From Roseiarcus sp963842835 (GTDB lineage Bacteria > Pseudomonadota > Alphaproteobacteria > Rhizobiales > Beijerinckiaceae): 64,000 nucleotides of DNA. A model generated the notes under the pieces. It saw only the letters and a program-made list of their open reading frames with translations, did no database searches and was not told where the DNA came from. The stretch covers positions 1-64,000 of the forward strand of contig CAWJIB010000014.1 in NCBI GenBank assembly GCA_963842835.1. The letters are read 5' to 3'. Made by a program: the position numbers and the translations under genes. Of this stretch, positions 34,893-43,529 are shown in pieces (the first letter of the stretch is position 1; the number at the start of each line of letters is the position of its first letter).

Positions 34893-36116
34893 TCATCCGT
34901 CTCGCGCCGTGTCGTCGCTCGCAAGGAACGGTGCGATCGAGCGCATGAACGGCGGCAAGCCATCCTTCTCGAACTGAGCCATTGACGCCTTGCGATTCAC
35001 CTCCATGCGCTCGAGGAGTTCCCTCGCGGCCGCTTCCTTCGCAGGTGGAAACGGTGCCGCCATTATTTCGTCGAGCGTACCGGACAGCTGTCGCTCGACG
35101 CCGGAGAACGAGAAGTCGCTCTCCCAGCCGTGCTCGAAAACGTAGCTCAAGACGGCGAGGCAACCGGGGGGAAGCGCGTCGCCCTTCCGGGCCTGGGAGT
35201 AGAGCCATAGGATGACATCCGCGATCTGGATCCCTGGGCACTGGGAATCCTCGAGCACGCTGAAGTTGCTGCCGGGTACCTTCTGCATGCGATAGCTCTC
35301 GCCGACCCAGCGGATCTCCTCGGGTGACGCATTGGCGAACAGCCCGTGCCAAGCCTCGAGCGTTTTCTGGAATTCACTCTGCTGGTCGTGAGAGATTCTC
35401 GCCATCGGACGGTTCCAGCGCCTGCAGAAATCGTCCAAACCGCTCAGCAGATTCGAAAACGCGACGAGATTGGGGAAATGCCCCTGCCTCGCGGTCTTCT
35501 TGTCAGTGTGGATCTGGATCGCCCTCGGATGGGTCCGAGCCCATTCAAGGCCCTCTCCAATCACTTGCCGCGATCTCTCGTCGGGAACCCGGCCGATGTT
35601 CCGCTGCAACGCCTCACAAACCTGCGGCAGCATATCGTATGCCTTCCTCTCGTTAGGTTCGAGGATGCATTTCCAGAACCGCCTCGCTGTGTCCTCGTCG
35701 ATCATGACCGCCAGTTTGAATGCGAAGATCAGGCGCAATGGTCGGATATTGTAATGGTGCCAGCCGACGGCCGCGTTCTCTCCAGAATCCAAGAGGGAGT
35801 CGAACATCTTGCTTGCGAGCAAATACTTCTTTTCCACGCGCGAGACGAAGAAGTGCGCCCTCGCGCTCTCGAAGAGCCGAATTAGGTCCGTCGCGACGCT
35901 TTCCAGGCGGTAGACGCCCAGATCCTTGCCGTGCAATGAGCCCGCGCCGAATGCCGCCGCGATGTCGCGCGTGCGCTTCCCGAAGGCGACATCGAAGTCT
36001 CCTTTGGTGATTAGCGCGCCCGTGAAGAAATCCGGCTGATCACGGTCGAATAGATTATGACCCGTGTTTCCGGTCTCATCCACGTACGCGTAGATAGGCA
36101 ACTTCGATTCGCCCAT
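34893..36116 (-). CDS. DUF3800 domain-containing protein
   Basis: A 407-residue protein starting at ATG 36116; a further ATG 16 codons upstream is possible. The opening IYAYVDETGNTGHNLFD, then FFTGALI and LHGKDLG, and the late QIADVILWLYSQARKGD fit DUF3800, a family with a predicted RNase H-like fold found near mobile elements and defence genes. The Asp/Glu of YVDETG and the Asp of QIADVILW are the likely acidic site. Activity is not established. It converges with the AbiJ-like gene and is the second gene of the patch behind tRNA-Asn. Confidence 0.8.
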   Translation of the reverse strand: MGESKLPIYAYVDETGNTGHNLFDRDQPDFFTGALITKGDFDVAFGKRTRDIAAAFGAGSLHGKDLGVYRLESVATDLIRLFESARAHFFVSRVEKKYLLASKMFDSLLDSGENAAVGWHHYNIRPLRLIFAFKLAVMIDEDTARRFWKCILEPNERKAYDMLPQVCEALQRNIGRVPDERSRQVIGEGLEWARTHPRAIQIHTDKKTARQGHFPNLVAFSNLLSGLDDFCRRWNRPMARISHDQQSEFQKTLEAWHGLFANASPEEIRWVGESYRMQKVPGSNFSVLEDSQCPGIQIADVILWLYSQARKGDALPPGCLAVLSYVFEHGWESDFSFSGVERQLSGTLDEIMAAPFPPAKEAAARELLERMEVNRKASMAQFEKDGLPPFMRSIAPFLASDDTARDG

Positions 36117-36287
36117 TCCCAGATTCCGCTCTCGGCCGATGAGGCGGGACAGATTACCACGCATGCGAGGGCACCGTCGCGTGGCGTTCCCGCCTTTCGC
36201 GGCAGCGCTCTGCGCGAGACAAGCAAAAGGCGAGAGACGCCTTTAAGCTGCGACAGCAGTTGCTCGCTCCCTGAGCCGAGCGCGCTG

Positions 36288-36499
36288 CTATCGCCGGCCA
36301 TGCCCGCGACCAAGCGCCGCCGCCCCCCAATCGACGGCCGCTTCATAACGACAAAGCCCGCGCGCTCGAGGTGCTCCACAAGCCGCTTGGCGACGATCGC
36401 CGCCATCATCTCCCCAGCGTCGCGCTCGCGCTTGCGACCGTCGAAGCGCAGTGCGAACGCCAGGGCGTCGGCGAGGTCTTCGGGCGAGGCGGGCGTAAG
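36288..36499 (-). pseudogene. Small conserved protein, frameshifted at a G6 run, start unclear
   Basis: The minus strand encodes TPASPEDLADALAFALRF, GRKRERDAGEMMAAIVAKR and LVEHLERAGFVVMKRPSIGG. This resembles a short Rhizobiales protein of unknown function, recalled from memory. After a run of six G (36323-36328 on the plus strand as C) the frame is lost. One extra G would give IGGAAALGRGHGRR and a stop at 36288, the expected style of ending. No ATG, GTG or TTG is found in frame at the 5' end; a CTT stands where the start is expected. It overlaps no other gene and follows the acyl-CoA synthetase by about 20 bases. Confidence 0.55.
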
Positions 36500-36522
36500 G
36501 CAATCGCGCGCTCCGCCCCTGC

Positions 36523-38136
36523 TCAGCCCGCCGGACGCCCGCCAGCCGATTCGGCGCCCGGCGCGCCGTGCAGGTAGCGCTGGCGCAATTCGCGCTTGAG
36601 CAGCTTTCCGCTCGGGTTTCTCGGGAGATGGTCGACGAAGATGACGCGTTTGGGGACCTTGAAATGGGCCATCGACCGGGCGCAATGTTCGACCACCGCC
36701 TCTTCGGCCAGCGTCTGGCCGGCCTTGACGACGACAACCGCGGCGACCGCCTCGATCCAGCGCGGGTCGGGAAGGCCGATCACCGCCACTTCCGACACTT
36801 GCGGCAGGCGATAGATCGTTTCCTCGACTTCGCGGCTGGCGACGTTCTCGCCGCCGCTCTTGATCATGTCCTTCAGGCGATCGACGACGGTGATGTAGCC
36901 CTCGTCGTCGACGGTGGCGAGATCGCCGCTGTGAAACCAGCCGCCGGCGAAGGCGGCCGCCGTTTTGTCCGGCGCGTCGTAATAGCCCGACAACAGATGC
37001 GGCGAACGATGCACGATTTCTCCGATCTCGCCGGGAGACACGTCCTCCATCGCGGCGTTCACCACGCGGGTCTCGACATTGAGCGCGGGCTTGCCCGCCG
37101 ATCCGGCTTTGCGCAATTGATCTTCCGGCTTCAGCACCGTGGCGAGCGGCGCGATTTCGGTCTGGCCGTAAAAGTTCCACAGCCGCACCTGCGGCAATCG
37201 GCGCTGGAGCTCGAGCAGAACCTCGACCGGCATGATCGAGGCGCCGTAGTAGCCCTTGCGCAAGCTCGATAGGTTGGCCCGGTCGAAGGCGGGCGAGCGC
37301 AACATGCCGATCCAGACGGTCGGCGGGGCGAAGAAAGACGTCACGCCGTGGGTTTCGATCAGCGACAGGATCAAATCGGGGACGGGCTTGCCGGTGACGA
37401 CGCTCGTCGCGCCGAGATAGATCGCCGGGCCGAGGAAAACGTCGAGCTGCGCGCAGTGATAAAGCGGCAGCGCGTGCAGGACCAGATCGTCGTCCGACAT
37501 GCCGCCGTCGACGATGCAGCTCACATATTGCCACATGACCGCATCATGCGTGAGCATCGCGCCCTTGGGCAGAGATTCGGTGCCGCTGGTGTAGATGATC
37601 TGCGCCAGATCCCGGCCGTCGACCGCGACCGCCGGCGCGGACGCGTCGGCGTCCAAGAGATCGTCGAACGTCGTGATGTCGGCCGGCGGCTCGGACCGCT
37701 CCTCCGCCGGCAGCCAGACGAAGCTGCGGACGGCGCAGCCCGTCGCGGCCGCCACCCGCCCGGTCTCGACGAATTCCGGGCCGACGGCGAGGATCTTGGC
37801 GCCTGAGCTGGCGAGAATGAAGCGGATCTCTTCGGGGTTGAGCATGAAATTGATCGGCACGAGGACCGCGCCGATCCGGGCGATCGCAAAACGAATCGCC
37901 ACGAAGGCGTGGGAATTGCGCGCGAGCACCGCGATCCGCTCGCCCTTGGCGGCGCCGAGCCCGATGAGGCCGCGGCCGAGCCGATTGCACAGCGCGTCGA
38001 GTTGCGCATACGTCCAGACCGTGTCGCCGCAGCGAATCGCTGTGCGGCTAGCGAAGCGCCGCGCCGAACGGCGCAACAGGTCGCCGATGCTCTGCTCTCT
38101 CGCGCGTCGAACGGCGCCCTCGACATCCTCGCTCAT
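36523..38136 (-). CDS. AMP-dependent acyl-CoA synthetase/ligase
   Basis: A 537-residue member of the acyl/aryl-CoA synthetase superfamily, forming an acyl-adenylate and then the CoA thioester. IIYTSGTESLPKGAMLTHD near residue 180 is the AMP-binding P-loop, WNFYGQTEIAPLATV near 315 the second core motif and WFHSGDLATVDDEGYITVVD near 395 the third. The catalytic lysine is in NPSGKLLKRELRQRY near the C-terminus. Fatty acid is the likely substrate class, but the chain or ring type cannot be read from motifs. The strong GGGGGAGGAA before ATG 38136 decides the start. Confidence 0.93.
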   Translation of the reverse strand: MSEDVEGAVRRAREQSIGDLLRRSARRFASRTAIRCGDTVWTYAQLDALCNRLGRGLIGLGAAKGERIAVLARNSHAFVAIRFAIARIGAVLVPINFMLNPEEIRFILASSGAKILAVGPEFVETGRVAAATGCAVRSFVWLPAEERSEPPADITTFDDLLDADASAPAVAVDGRDLAQIIYTSGTESLPKGAMLTHDAVMWQYVSCIVDGGMSDDDLVLHALPLYHCAQLDVFLGPAIYLGATSVVTGKPVPDLILSLIETHGVTSFFAPPTVWIGMLRSPAFDRANLSSLRKGYYGASIMPVEVLLELQRRLPQVRLWNFYGQTEIAPLATVLKPEDQLRKAGSAGKPALNVETRVVNAAMEDVSPGEIGEIVHRSPHLLSGYYDAPDKTAAAFAGGWFHSGDLATVDDEGYITVVDRLKDMIKSGGENVASREVEETIYRLPQVSEVAVIGLPDPRWIEAVAAVVVVKAGQTLAEEAVVEHCARSMAHFKVPKRVIFVDHLPRNPSGKLLKRELRQRYLHGAPGAESAGGRPAG

Positions 38137-38387
38137 AGGCGTTCCTCCCCCTTGTCTTGTCGTTCGCAACGCCGGCGTCCGGAATAACCGAGCGTTCCAG
38201 CCGCATCCGAGCAAGGGTAGATCAAAGACGCGCTTCGCATAAAGCGCAATCCTGAAACTGCGAATGACGCGGCGATCGCGCGGGCGGACTTACGTCGCCG
38301 CGGCCGAAGCCGCATCGGCGCGAGGCTATGCGGCGATGCTTTTGGGCGGTGAGCAAGGCGGCTCTGCGATTCCCGCCTCGCCCCGCC

Positions 38388-40970
38388 TCAATCCTCCTCC
38401 TCGCCCGCGAACGCCCCGCGGTCCACTCCGTTTCCGATCAGGATTTCGCGTTTGCCCGCGTGGTTCGCCGGTCCGACGACGCCCTCCTGCTCCATGCGCT
38501 CGACCAGCGAGGCGGCCTTGTTGTAGCCGACGGAGAGGCGTCGCTGGATGTAGCTCGTCGAGCATTTGCGGTCGCGCAGCACGATGTTGACCGCGCGGTC
38601 GTAATAGTCGCCCGCCTCCTCGGCGTCCATCGAGCCGAGCGATCCGGCCGGCGCGGCCTCGACGTCGTCGTCCTCCGAGGAATCCTCCTCGGTGATCGCG
38701 GTCAGATATTCCGGCTGGCCCTGGGTCTTGAGATGGGCGACGATCTTTTCCACTTCGTCGTCGGCGACGAAGGGGCCGTGCACGCGCGAAATGCGCCCTC
38801 CGCCCGCCATGTACAGCATGTCGCCCTGGCCGAGCAGCTGCTCGGCGCCTTGCTCGCCCAGGATCGTGCGGCTGTCGATCTTGCTCGTCACCTGGAAGGA
38901 GACGCGGGTGGGGAAATTCGCCTTGATGGTGCCGGTGATGACGTCGACCGAGGGGCGCTGGGTCGCCATGATGAGATGGATGCCCGCGGCGCGCGCCATT
39001 TGCGCGAGGCGCTGGATCGCGCCCTCGATGTCCTTGCCGGCGACCATCATCAGGTCGGCCATTTCGTCGACGAAGACGACGATGTAGGGCAGTTCGGAGA
39101 GATCCATCTCCTCCTGCTCGTAGATCGCCTCGCCGGTCTCCCGGTCGAAGCCGGTCTGCACCGTGCGCGTGATCGCCTCGCCCTTGGCGCTCGCCTCGGC
39201 GACGCGCGCATTGAAGCCGTCGATGTTGCGCACGCCGACCTTCGACATCTTCTTGTAGCGGTCCTCCATTTCGCGCACCGCCCATTTCAGCGCGACCACC
39301 GCCTTCTTGGGATCGGTGACGACGGGGGTCAGCAGATGCGGGATGCCGTCATAGACGGAAAGCTCCAGCATCTTCGGATCGACCATGATGAGCCGGCATT
39401 GCTCGGGCTTGAGGCGATAGAGCAGGCTCATCACCATCGTGTTGATCGCCACCGACTTGCCCGAGCCGGTGGTGCCGGCGACCAAGAGATGCGGCATGCG
39501 CGCGAGATCGACGATCACCGGTTCGCCGCCGATCGTCTTGCCGAGCGCGATGGCGAGGCGGTGCTTGGATTTCTCGAAATCCTGGCTCGCCAGCAATTCG
39601 CGTAGGTAAACCGTCTCGCGCCGCTGGTTGGGCAGTTCGATGCCGATGGCGTTGCGTCCCTGGACGACGGCGACGCGCGCCGAGATCGCCGACATCGAGC
39701 GCGCGATGTCGTCAGCGAGGCCGATGACGCGCGACGACTTGATGCCGGGCGCCGGTTCGAGTTCGTAGAGCGTGACGACCGGGCCTGGCCGCACGTTGAT
39801 GATTTCGCCCTTGACGCCGAAATCGTCGAGCACGCCCTCCAGGAGCCGCGCGTTCTGCTCCAGCGCGTCTTCGGAAATCTTCGAGGCGACGAGCTTCTTG
39901 GGCTCGGCGAGCATGGCGAGCGGGGGCAATTGATAGGCGCCGCGGTCGAGCAGCGAGAGCTGCGCTTCGCTGACGGCGCGGCGTCCGACCTTGAGCGCGC
40001 CGGCCGGCGCGGCGACGCGCGAGAGCGGCGCGCCGGCGCCCAGGCCGGCCGAGGGCGGCGTCGAGGCCGCGCTCGCGCCCTGACGGGTCATCGGCGGCTC
40101 GACGCGCGCCTCGGATCGCGGCGCGAACGCGGCGAGGTCGGCGGCGAAATCGTCGGGTTCGCGGCCGAGCCAGGGCGCGCGCGGCGCCGGGCCGGAGGAC
40201 GCCGGGCGTGTCGTCTTGCGAGTGAAAAAGCGGCGCAGCGCGCTTCTGACGCTCAGCGCGGTGTGGATCACGGCGCCGATCGAGACGAGTCCGAGACCCG
40301 GCTCTCCGTCGCTGTCTTCGTCGTCGCCGTCATAGCGGTCCGGCGCGCGCCGCGTCGGCGCGGTCTTGGCCGTGGGCGCCGCGTCGTCGGCGTCGGCGTC
40401 CGCGGAGGGCATCAGGTGGTATCCCGCCGCGGCCGTCAGGGCGAGGATGGCCAGCCCCGCCAGCGTCAGTCCGACGATCGCCAAGCCGAGCGCGGACCCG
40501 GCGAGAACATGTCGCGGCGTCCACAGCACGGCGTCGCCGACGACGCCGCCGAGGCCGGTGGGCAGCGGCCAGCTCGCCGGCGCAGGCAGCAACGAGGCGC
40601 AACCGGCCGCCAGCGTCGATCCGGCGAGCCAGAGCGCGAGTTTGCTTCGGACCCGTTCGAGGCGCTTGAGCGTGACGAGCCGCCAGCCCCAGAATGCGGG
40701 CGCGATCAGCGCGACGACGCAGGCGAGTCCGAAAAATTGCATTGCGATATCGGCGACGACCGCGCCGGGGCGGCCCAGGAGATTGTGGATCGGCGTCGCC
40801 GTCGCGTGATTGAGGCTGGGGTCGGCGACCGACCATGTCAGCAGCGCGGCGCAGGAGGCCGCGAGGCTGGCCAGCACGCAGACGCCAATCAGCTCGGCCA
40901 CCCGTCGTTTCGGCACTTCGCGCAGCGAGTCGGGCAGATAGTCGAAGAACGTGAATGTCGTGGTACGCAT
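38388..40970 (-). CDS. ftsK: DNA translocase FtsK
   Basis: An 860-residue divisome-linked DNA translocase that segregates chromosome termini. Four hydrophobic helices lie in the first 180 residues, followed by an Ala/Pro-rich charged linker to about 330. The motor domain has Walker A (LVAGTTGSGKSVAIN near 495) and Walker B (YIVVFVDEMADLMM). The winged-helix gamma domain, which reads the KOPS sequence, is at the end (CSTSYIQRRLSVGYNKAASL). The linker is shorter than in E. coli, as is usual in alphaproteobacteria. A CtrA-like box lies 65 bases upstream. Confidence 0.97.
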   Translation of the reverse strand: MRTTTFTFFDYLPDSLREVPKRRVAELIGVCVLASLAASCAALLTWSVADPSLNHATATPIHNLLGRPGAVVADIAMQFFGLACVVALIAPAFWGWRLVTLKRLERVRSKLALWLAGSTLAAGCASLLPAPASWPLPTGLGGVVGDAVLWTPRHVLAGSALGLAIVGLTLAGLAILALTAAAGYHLMPSADADADDAAPTAKTAPTRRAPDRYDGDDEDSDGEPGLGLVSIGAVIHTALSVRSALRRFFTRKTTRPASSGPAPRAPWLGREPDDFAADLAAFAPRSEARVEPPMTRQGASAASTPPSAGLGAGAPLSRVAAPAGALKVGRRAVSEAQLSLLDRGAYQLPPLAMLAEPKKLVASKISEDALEQNARLLEGVLDDFGVKGEIINVRPGPVVTLYELEPAPGIKSSRVIGLADDIARSMSAISARVAVVQGRNAIGIELPNQRRETVYLRELLASQDFEKSKHRLAIALGKTIGGEPVIVDLARMPHLLVAGTTGSGKSVAINTMVMSLLYRLKPEQCRLIMVDPKMLELSVYDGIPHLLTPVVTDPKKAVVALKWAVREMEDRYKKMSKVGVRNIDGFNARVAEASAKGEAITRTVQTGFDRETGEAIYEQEEMDLSELPYIVVFVDEMADLMMVAGKDIEGAIQRLAQMARAAGIHLIMATQRPSVDVITGTIKANFPTRVSFQVTSKIDSRTILGEQGAEQLLGQGDMLYMAGGGRISRVHGPFVADDEVEKIVAHLKTQGQPEYLTAITEEDSSEDDDVEAAPAGSLGSMDAEEAGDYYDRAVNIVLRDRKCSTSYIQRRLSVGYNKAASLVERMEQEGVVGPANHAGKREILIGNGVDRGAFAGEEED

Positions 40971-41034
40971 AGGGCAACGCTCTACCGCCGCCGCGGCAAG
41001 GGCCGCGCTCGCCGATGAACCTAGGCGCGCGGAG

Positions 41035-41049
41035 TTAATGTCCGCCTAA
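41035..41049 (-). promoter_or_regulatory. CtrA-like box upstream of ftsK
   Basis: On the minus strand TTAGGCGGACATTAA matches the CtrA consensus TTAA-N7-TTAA at seven of eight fixed positions. It lies 65 bases before the ftsK start and could control this cell-division gene. It could equally face the plus-strand remnant at 41055. Match only; no experimental support. Confidence 0.35.
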
Positions 41050-41054
41050 CCTTA

Positions 41055-41243
41055 ATGAAGCTGGTCCATTTCGGCCCGGCCGAAATGGCGCAGGCGAGAC
41101 CGCCCGTCTATGTCGTCAACGAAATCGAGGTGAAGGATCCTGCGGCGTTCAAGCGATACGCGGACGCACAGAGCGAACTCAAGGCGGCCCGAGACCAGGC
41201 GTCGATTTTCCACGCGTTCGCGGTCGAGGGCTTGCCGAACTAA
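41055..41243 (+). pseudogene. DUF1330-like protein with apparent internal deletion (62 aa)
   Basis: An intact 62-codon frame. Residues 17-39 (VYVVNEIEVKDPAAFKRYAD) look like the N-terminal strand-helix of DUF1330, a small dimeric alpha/beta family of about 95 residues. The rest (SELKAARDQASIFHAFAVEGLPN) looks like the C-terminal helix and strand of the same fold. About 35-45 central residues, with the usual GGR/RGG region, are missing. It could be an in-frame deletion product or a naturally short variant. It lies between divergent ftsK and the amtB terminator. Confidence 0.45.
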
Positions 41244-41311
41244 GCGACGCACGGCCTGTCCGCCCCGTTCGGCCGATTTCGCCGGCCCCGGGCCGACGAC
41301 CCGATCACACG

Positions 41312-41337
41312 AAAAAAAGGACGCCCGAGGGGCGTCC
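41312..41337 (-). terminator. Rho-independent terminator of glnK-amtB
   Basis: On the minus strand an 8-bp GC-rich stem (GGACGCCC / GGGCGTCC) is followed by seven T residues, about 55 bases after the amtB stop. A textbook terminator. Confidence 0.9.
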
Positions 41338-41392
41338 GAGTTTGGGAGGAAACGGGGGATCCGGCGGCGCCAGGCCGCCGGATCCGATTGCC

Positions 41393-42907
41393 TTACTGCA
41401 CGACTTCGCCGTGCAGCGCGAGGTCGAGGCCGTCGCGCTCGATGTCGTCGCTGACGCGCAGGCCGATCGCCACGTCGATGACCTTGAGGATGATCAGCGA
41501 GACGATCCCGTCGTAGACGATGACGGTGCCGATGCCGATCAGCTGATTGATCACCTGGCCCGGATTGCCCTCGATGAGGCCGGAGTGGCCGCTGTACTGG
41601 TTGATCGCGAAGACGCCGGTCAGGATCGCGCCGATGATGCCGCCGATGCCGTGGACGCCGAAGCAATCGAGCGCGTCGTCATAGCCGAAGGCGTGCTTCA
41701 GGCTGGTGGCGCCGAGGTAGCAGCCGACGCCGCAGGCGACGCCGATCACCATCGATCCGATCGGGCCGACATAACCCGAAGCCGGGGTAATGGCGACGAG
41801 GCCGGCGACGGCGCCCGAGCAGATGCCGATGACGGTCGGCTTGCCGCGATGCGCCCATTCCACGAACATCCAGGTCAGCGCCGCGACAGCGGTGGCGATC
41901 TGCGTGACGGTCATCGCCATGCCCGCCTGCACGCCCGCGCTCACCGCCGAACCCGCGTTGAAGCCGAACCAGCCGACCCACAGGAGCCCAGCGCCGATGA
42001 AGGTGTAGACCATGTTGTGGCCGGGGCCGGAGTCGCGGCGCTTGCCGAGCATCAAGGCGCACATCAGGCCGGCGACGCCCGCGTTGATGTGCACGACGGT
42101 GCCGCCGGCGAAGTCGAGCACAACCTTCCAACCCGTGAAGTTGCCCTTGTCGTCGACATTGGCGGTGGAGAACATGCCATCCGGGCCCCAGACCCAATGC
42201 GCGATCGGCGCGTAAACGAGGATCGCCCACAGGCCGATGAACCACAGCATTGCCGAGAACTTCATGCGCTCCGCGAAGGCGCCGGCGATGAGGGCGGGCG
42301 TGATGATCGCGAAGGTCATCTGGAAGCACATATAGACGGTCTCGGGGATCGTCGGCGCGAGGCTATTGGGATTGCCGATGCCGCCGTTGTTCACGTCGCT
42401 CAGGATGTTCTGCAGGAACGCCCGGCTGAACCCGCCGATGAACGCTCCGCCGGAGGTGAACGACAGGCTGTAGGTGACCACCGCGTAGAGGACGGTAACC
42501 AGCGCCGTGATCGCGAAGCTGGTCATGACGGTGTCGCCGACGTTCTTCTTGCGCACCATGCCGCCATAGAACAGGCCGAGGCCGGGGATGGTCATCATCA
42601 GAACGAGCGCGACGGAGGTCAGCATCCACGCCGTGTCGCCGCCCGAGGGCGTGCAGTTCGTCATGACCGCGGGGACGGCCGGGACGGCCGCATATTTGTC
42701 GGTGGCGTCGATAGCCGCGACGGCGGCGGCGCAAGCGGGCGTTGGCGGCGGAGCCGGCTTGGCGGCGGGGGCGGGAGCGGGCGCCGTGGCTGCGGGCGCT
42801 GCAGCGGGCGCGTCGTCCGCCCGCGACGGGGCGGGAGCGGCGAAGCCGATCAACGCGGCGATCGCCAGCGCCGGCGCCAGGCCAGTGAAAAACCGAGACA
42901 GTTTCAT
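41393..42907 (-). CDS. amtB: Ammonium transporter
   Basis: A 504-residue AmtB/MEP/Rh channel. A signal peptide (residues 1 to about 29) is followed by an Ala/Pro-rich linker (about 30-60). Eleven helices follow. The pore histidines lie in DFAGGTVVHINAGVAG and DCFGVHGIGGIIGAI. The phenylalanine gate region (YMCFQMTFAIITPALIAGAF) is present. ATG 42907 gives MKLSRFFTGLAP; a longer upstream frame is not supported. It is co-transcribed with glnK, whose trimeric product normally plugs the channel when nitrogen is plentiful. Confidence 0.97.
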   Translation of the reverse strand: MKLSRFFTGLAPALAIAALIGFAAPAPSRADDAPAAAPAATAPAPAPAAKPAPPPTPACAAAVAAIDATDKYAAVPAVPAVMTNCTPSGGDTAWMLTSVALVLMMTIPGLGLFYGGMVRKKNVGDTVMTSFAITALVTVLYAVVTYSLSFTSGGAFIGGFSRAFLQNILSDVNNGGIGNPNSLAPTIPETVYMCFQMTFAIITPALIAGAFAERMKFSAMLWFIGLWAILVYAPIAHWVWGPDGMFSTANVDDKGNFTGWKVVLDFAGGTVVHINAGVAGLMCALMLGKRRDSGPGHNMVYTFIGAGLLWVGWFGFNAGSAVSAGVQAGMAMTVTQIATAVAALTWMFVEWAHRGKPTVIGICSGAVAGLVAITPASGYVGPIGSMVIGVACGVGCYLGATSLKHAFGYDDALDCFGVHGIGGIIGAILTGVFAINQYSGHSGLIEGNPGQVINQLIGIGTVIVYDGIVSLIILKVIDVAIGLRVSDDIERDGLDLALHGEVVQ

Positions 42908-42944
42908 TGTTTGAGACTCCGATTGAAATGGGATGGGGCCGCGC

Positions 42945-43283
42945 TCACAGAGCGTCCTTGTCCTTTTCGCCGGTGCGAATGCGGACAGCCGTTTCGAGGT
43001 TGTAGACAAAGATCTTTCCGTCGCCGATCTGGCCAGTGCGCGCGGCGGCGACGATCGCGTCGATCACTTTGTCGACGAGTTCGGCATTGACCGCGACCTC
43101 GATTTTCAGCTTCGGGAGGAAGCTGACGGCGTATTCGGCGCCGCGATAAATTTCGGTATGGCCCTTCTGTCGGCCATAGCCCTTCACTTCCGTCACCGTC
43201 AGACCGTGCACCCCGATGGAGGTCAACGCGTCGCGCACCTCCTCGAGTTTGAACGGCTTAATGACTGCCATTACAATTTTCAT
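42945..43283 (-). CDS. glnK: Nitrogen regulatory protein P-II (GlnK type)
   Basis: A 112-residue PII signal protein that binds 2-oxoglutarate and ATP/ADP and regulates AmtB. The T-loop uridylylation site is Tyr51 in RGAEYAVSF. The B-loop TGQIGDGKIFV lies near 83-93. The spacing of 37 bases to amtB and the upstream sigma-54-type promoter mark it as the amtB-linked GlnK and not GlnB. Confidence 0.97.
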   Translation of the reverse strand: MKIVMAVIKPFKLEEVRDALTSIGVHGLTVTEVKGYGRQKGHTEIYRGAEYAVSFLPKLKIEVAVNAELVDKVIDAIVAAARTGQIGDGKIFVYNLETAVRIRTGEKDKDAL

Positions 43284-43390
43284 GTGCCTCGCCCCATTTT
43301 GGAGGGCGCGACGCGCATCGAAAATGAAACGCGCCTCCCCTCGTGCAATGTCGATCGGACGCCTGACGGCGCGCCGCTCATCGACGTCTG

Positions 43391-43406
43391 TACAAGTCGC
43401 GTGCCA
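43391..43406 (-). promoter_or_regulatory. Sigma-54 (RpoN) promoter upstream of glnK-amtB
   Basis: On the minus strand TGGCACGCGACTTGTA matches the -24/-12 consensus TGGCAC-N5-TTGCA except for one base (T for C in the -12 element). It lies about 110 bases upstream of glnK in the correct direction. Nitrogen control through NtrC is expected for this operon. I did not find a clear NtrC palindrome. Confidence 0.7.
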
Positions 43407-43529
43407 CGCTTGCTGGAGAGGGCTAAGCCGATGACAAGTTAGGAAGTTTCTTGTCTGCCAAGGCGATCTCGGGATCGGCCGCAGACATAAAGAAAATATA
43501 TGGCTTTAATTTAGGCGCCTAAAAATTAA

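Noticed and set aside
33787..36520. Integrative element with att sites at tRNA-Asn
   Set aside because: No integrase and no second copy of the tRNA 3' end were found within the patch, so a defined element is not supported.
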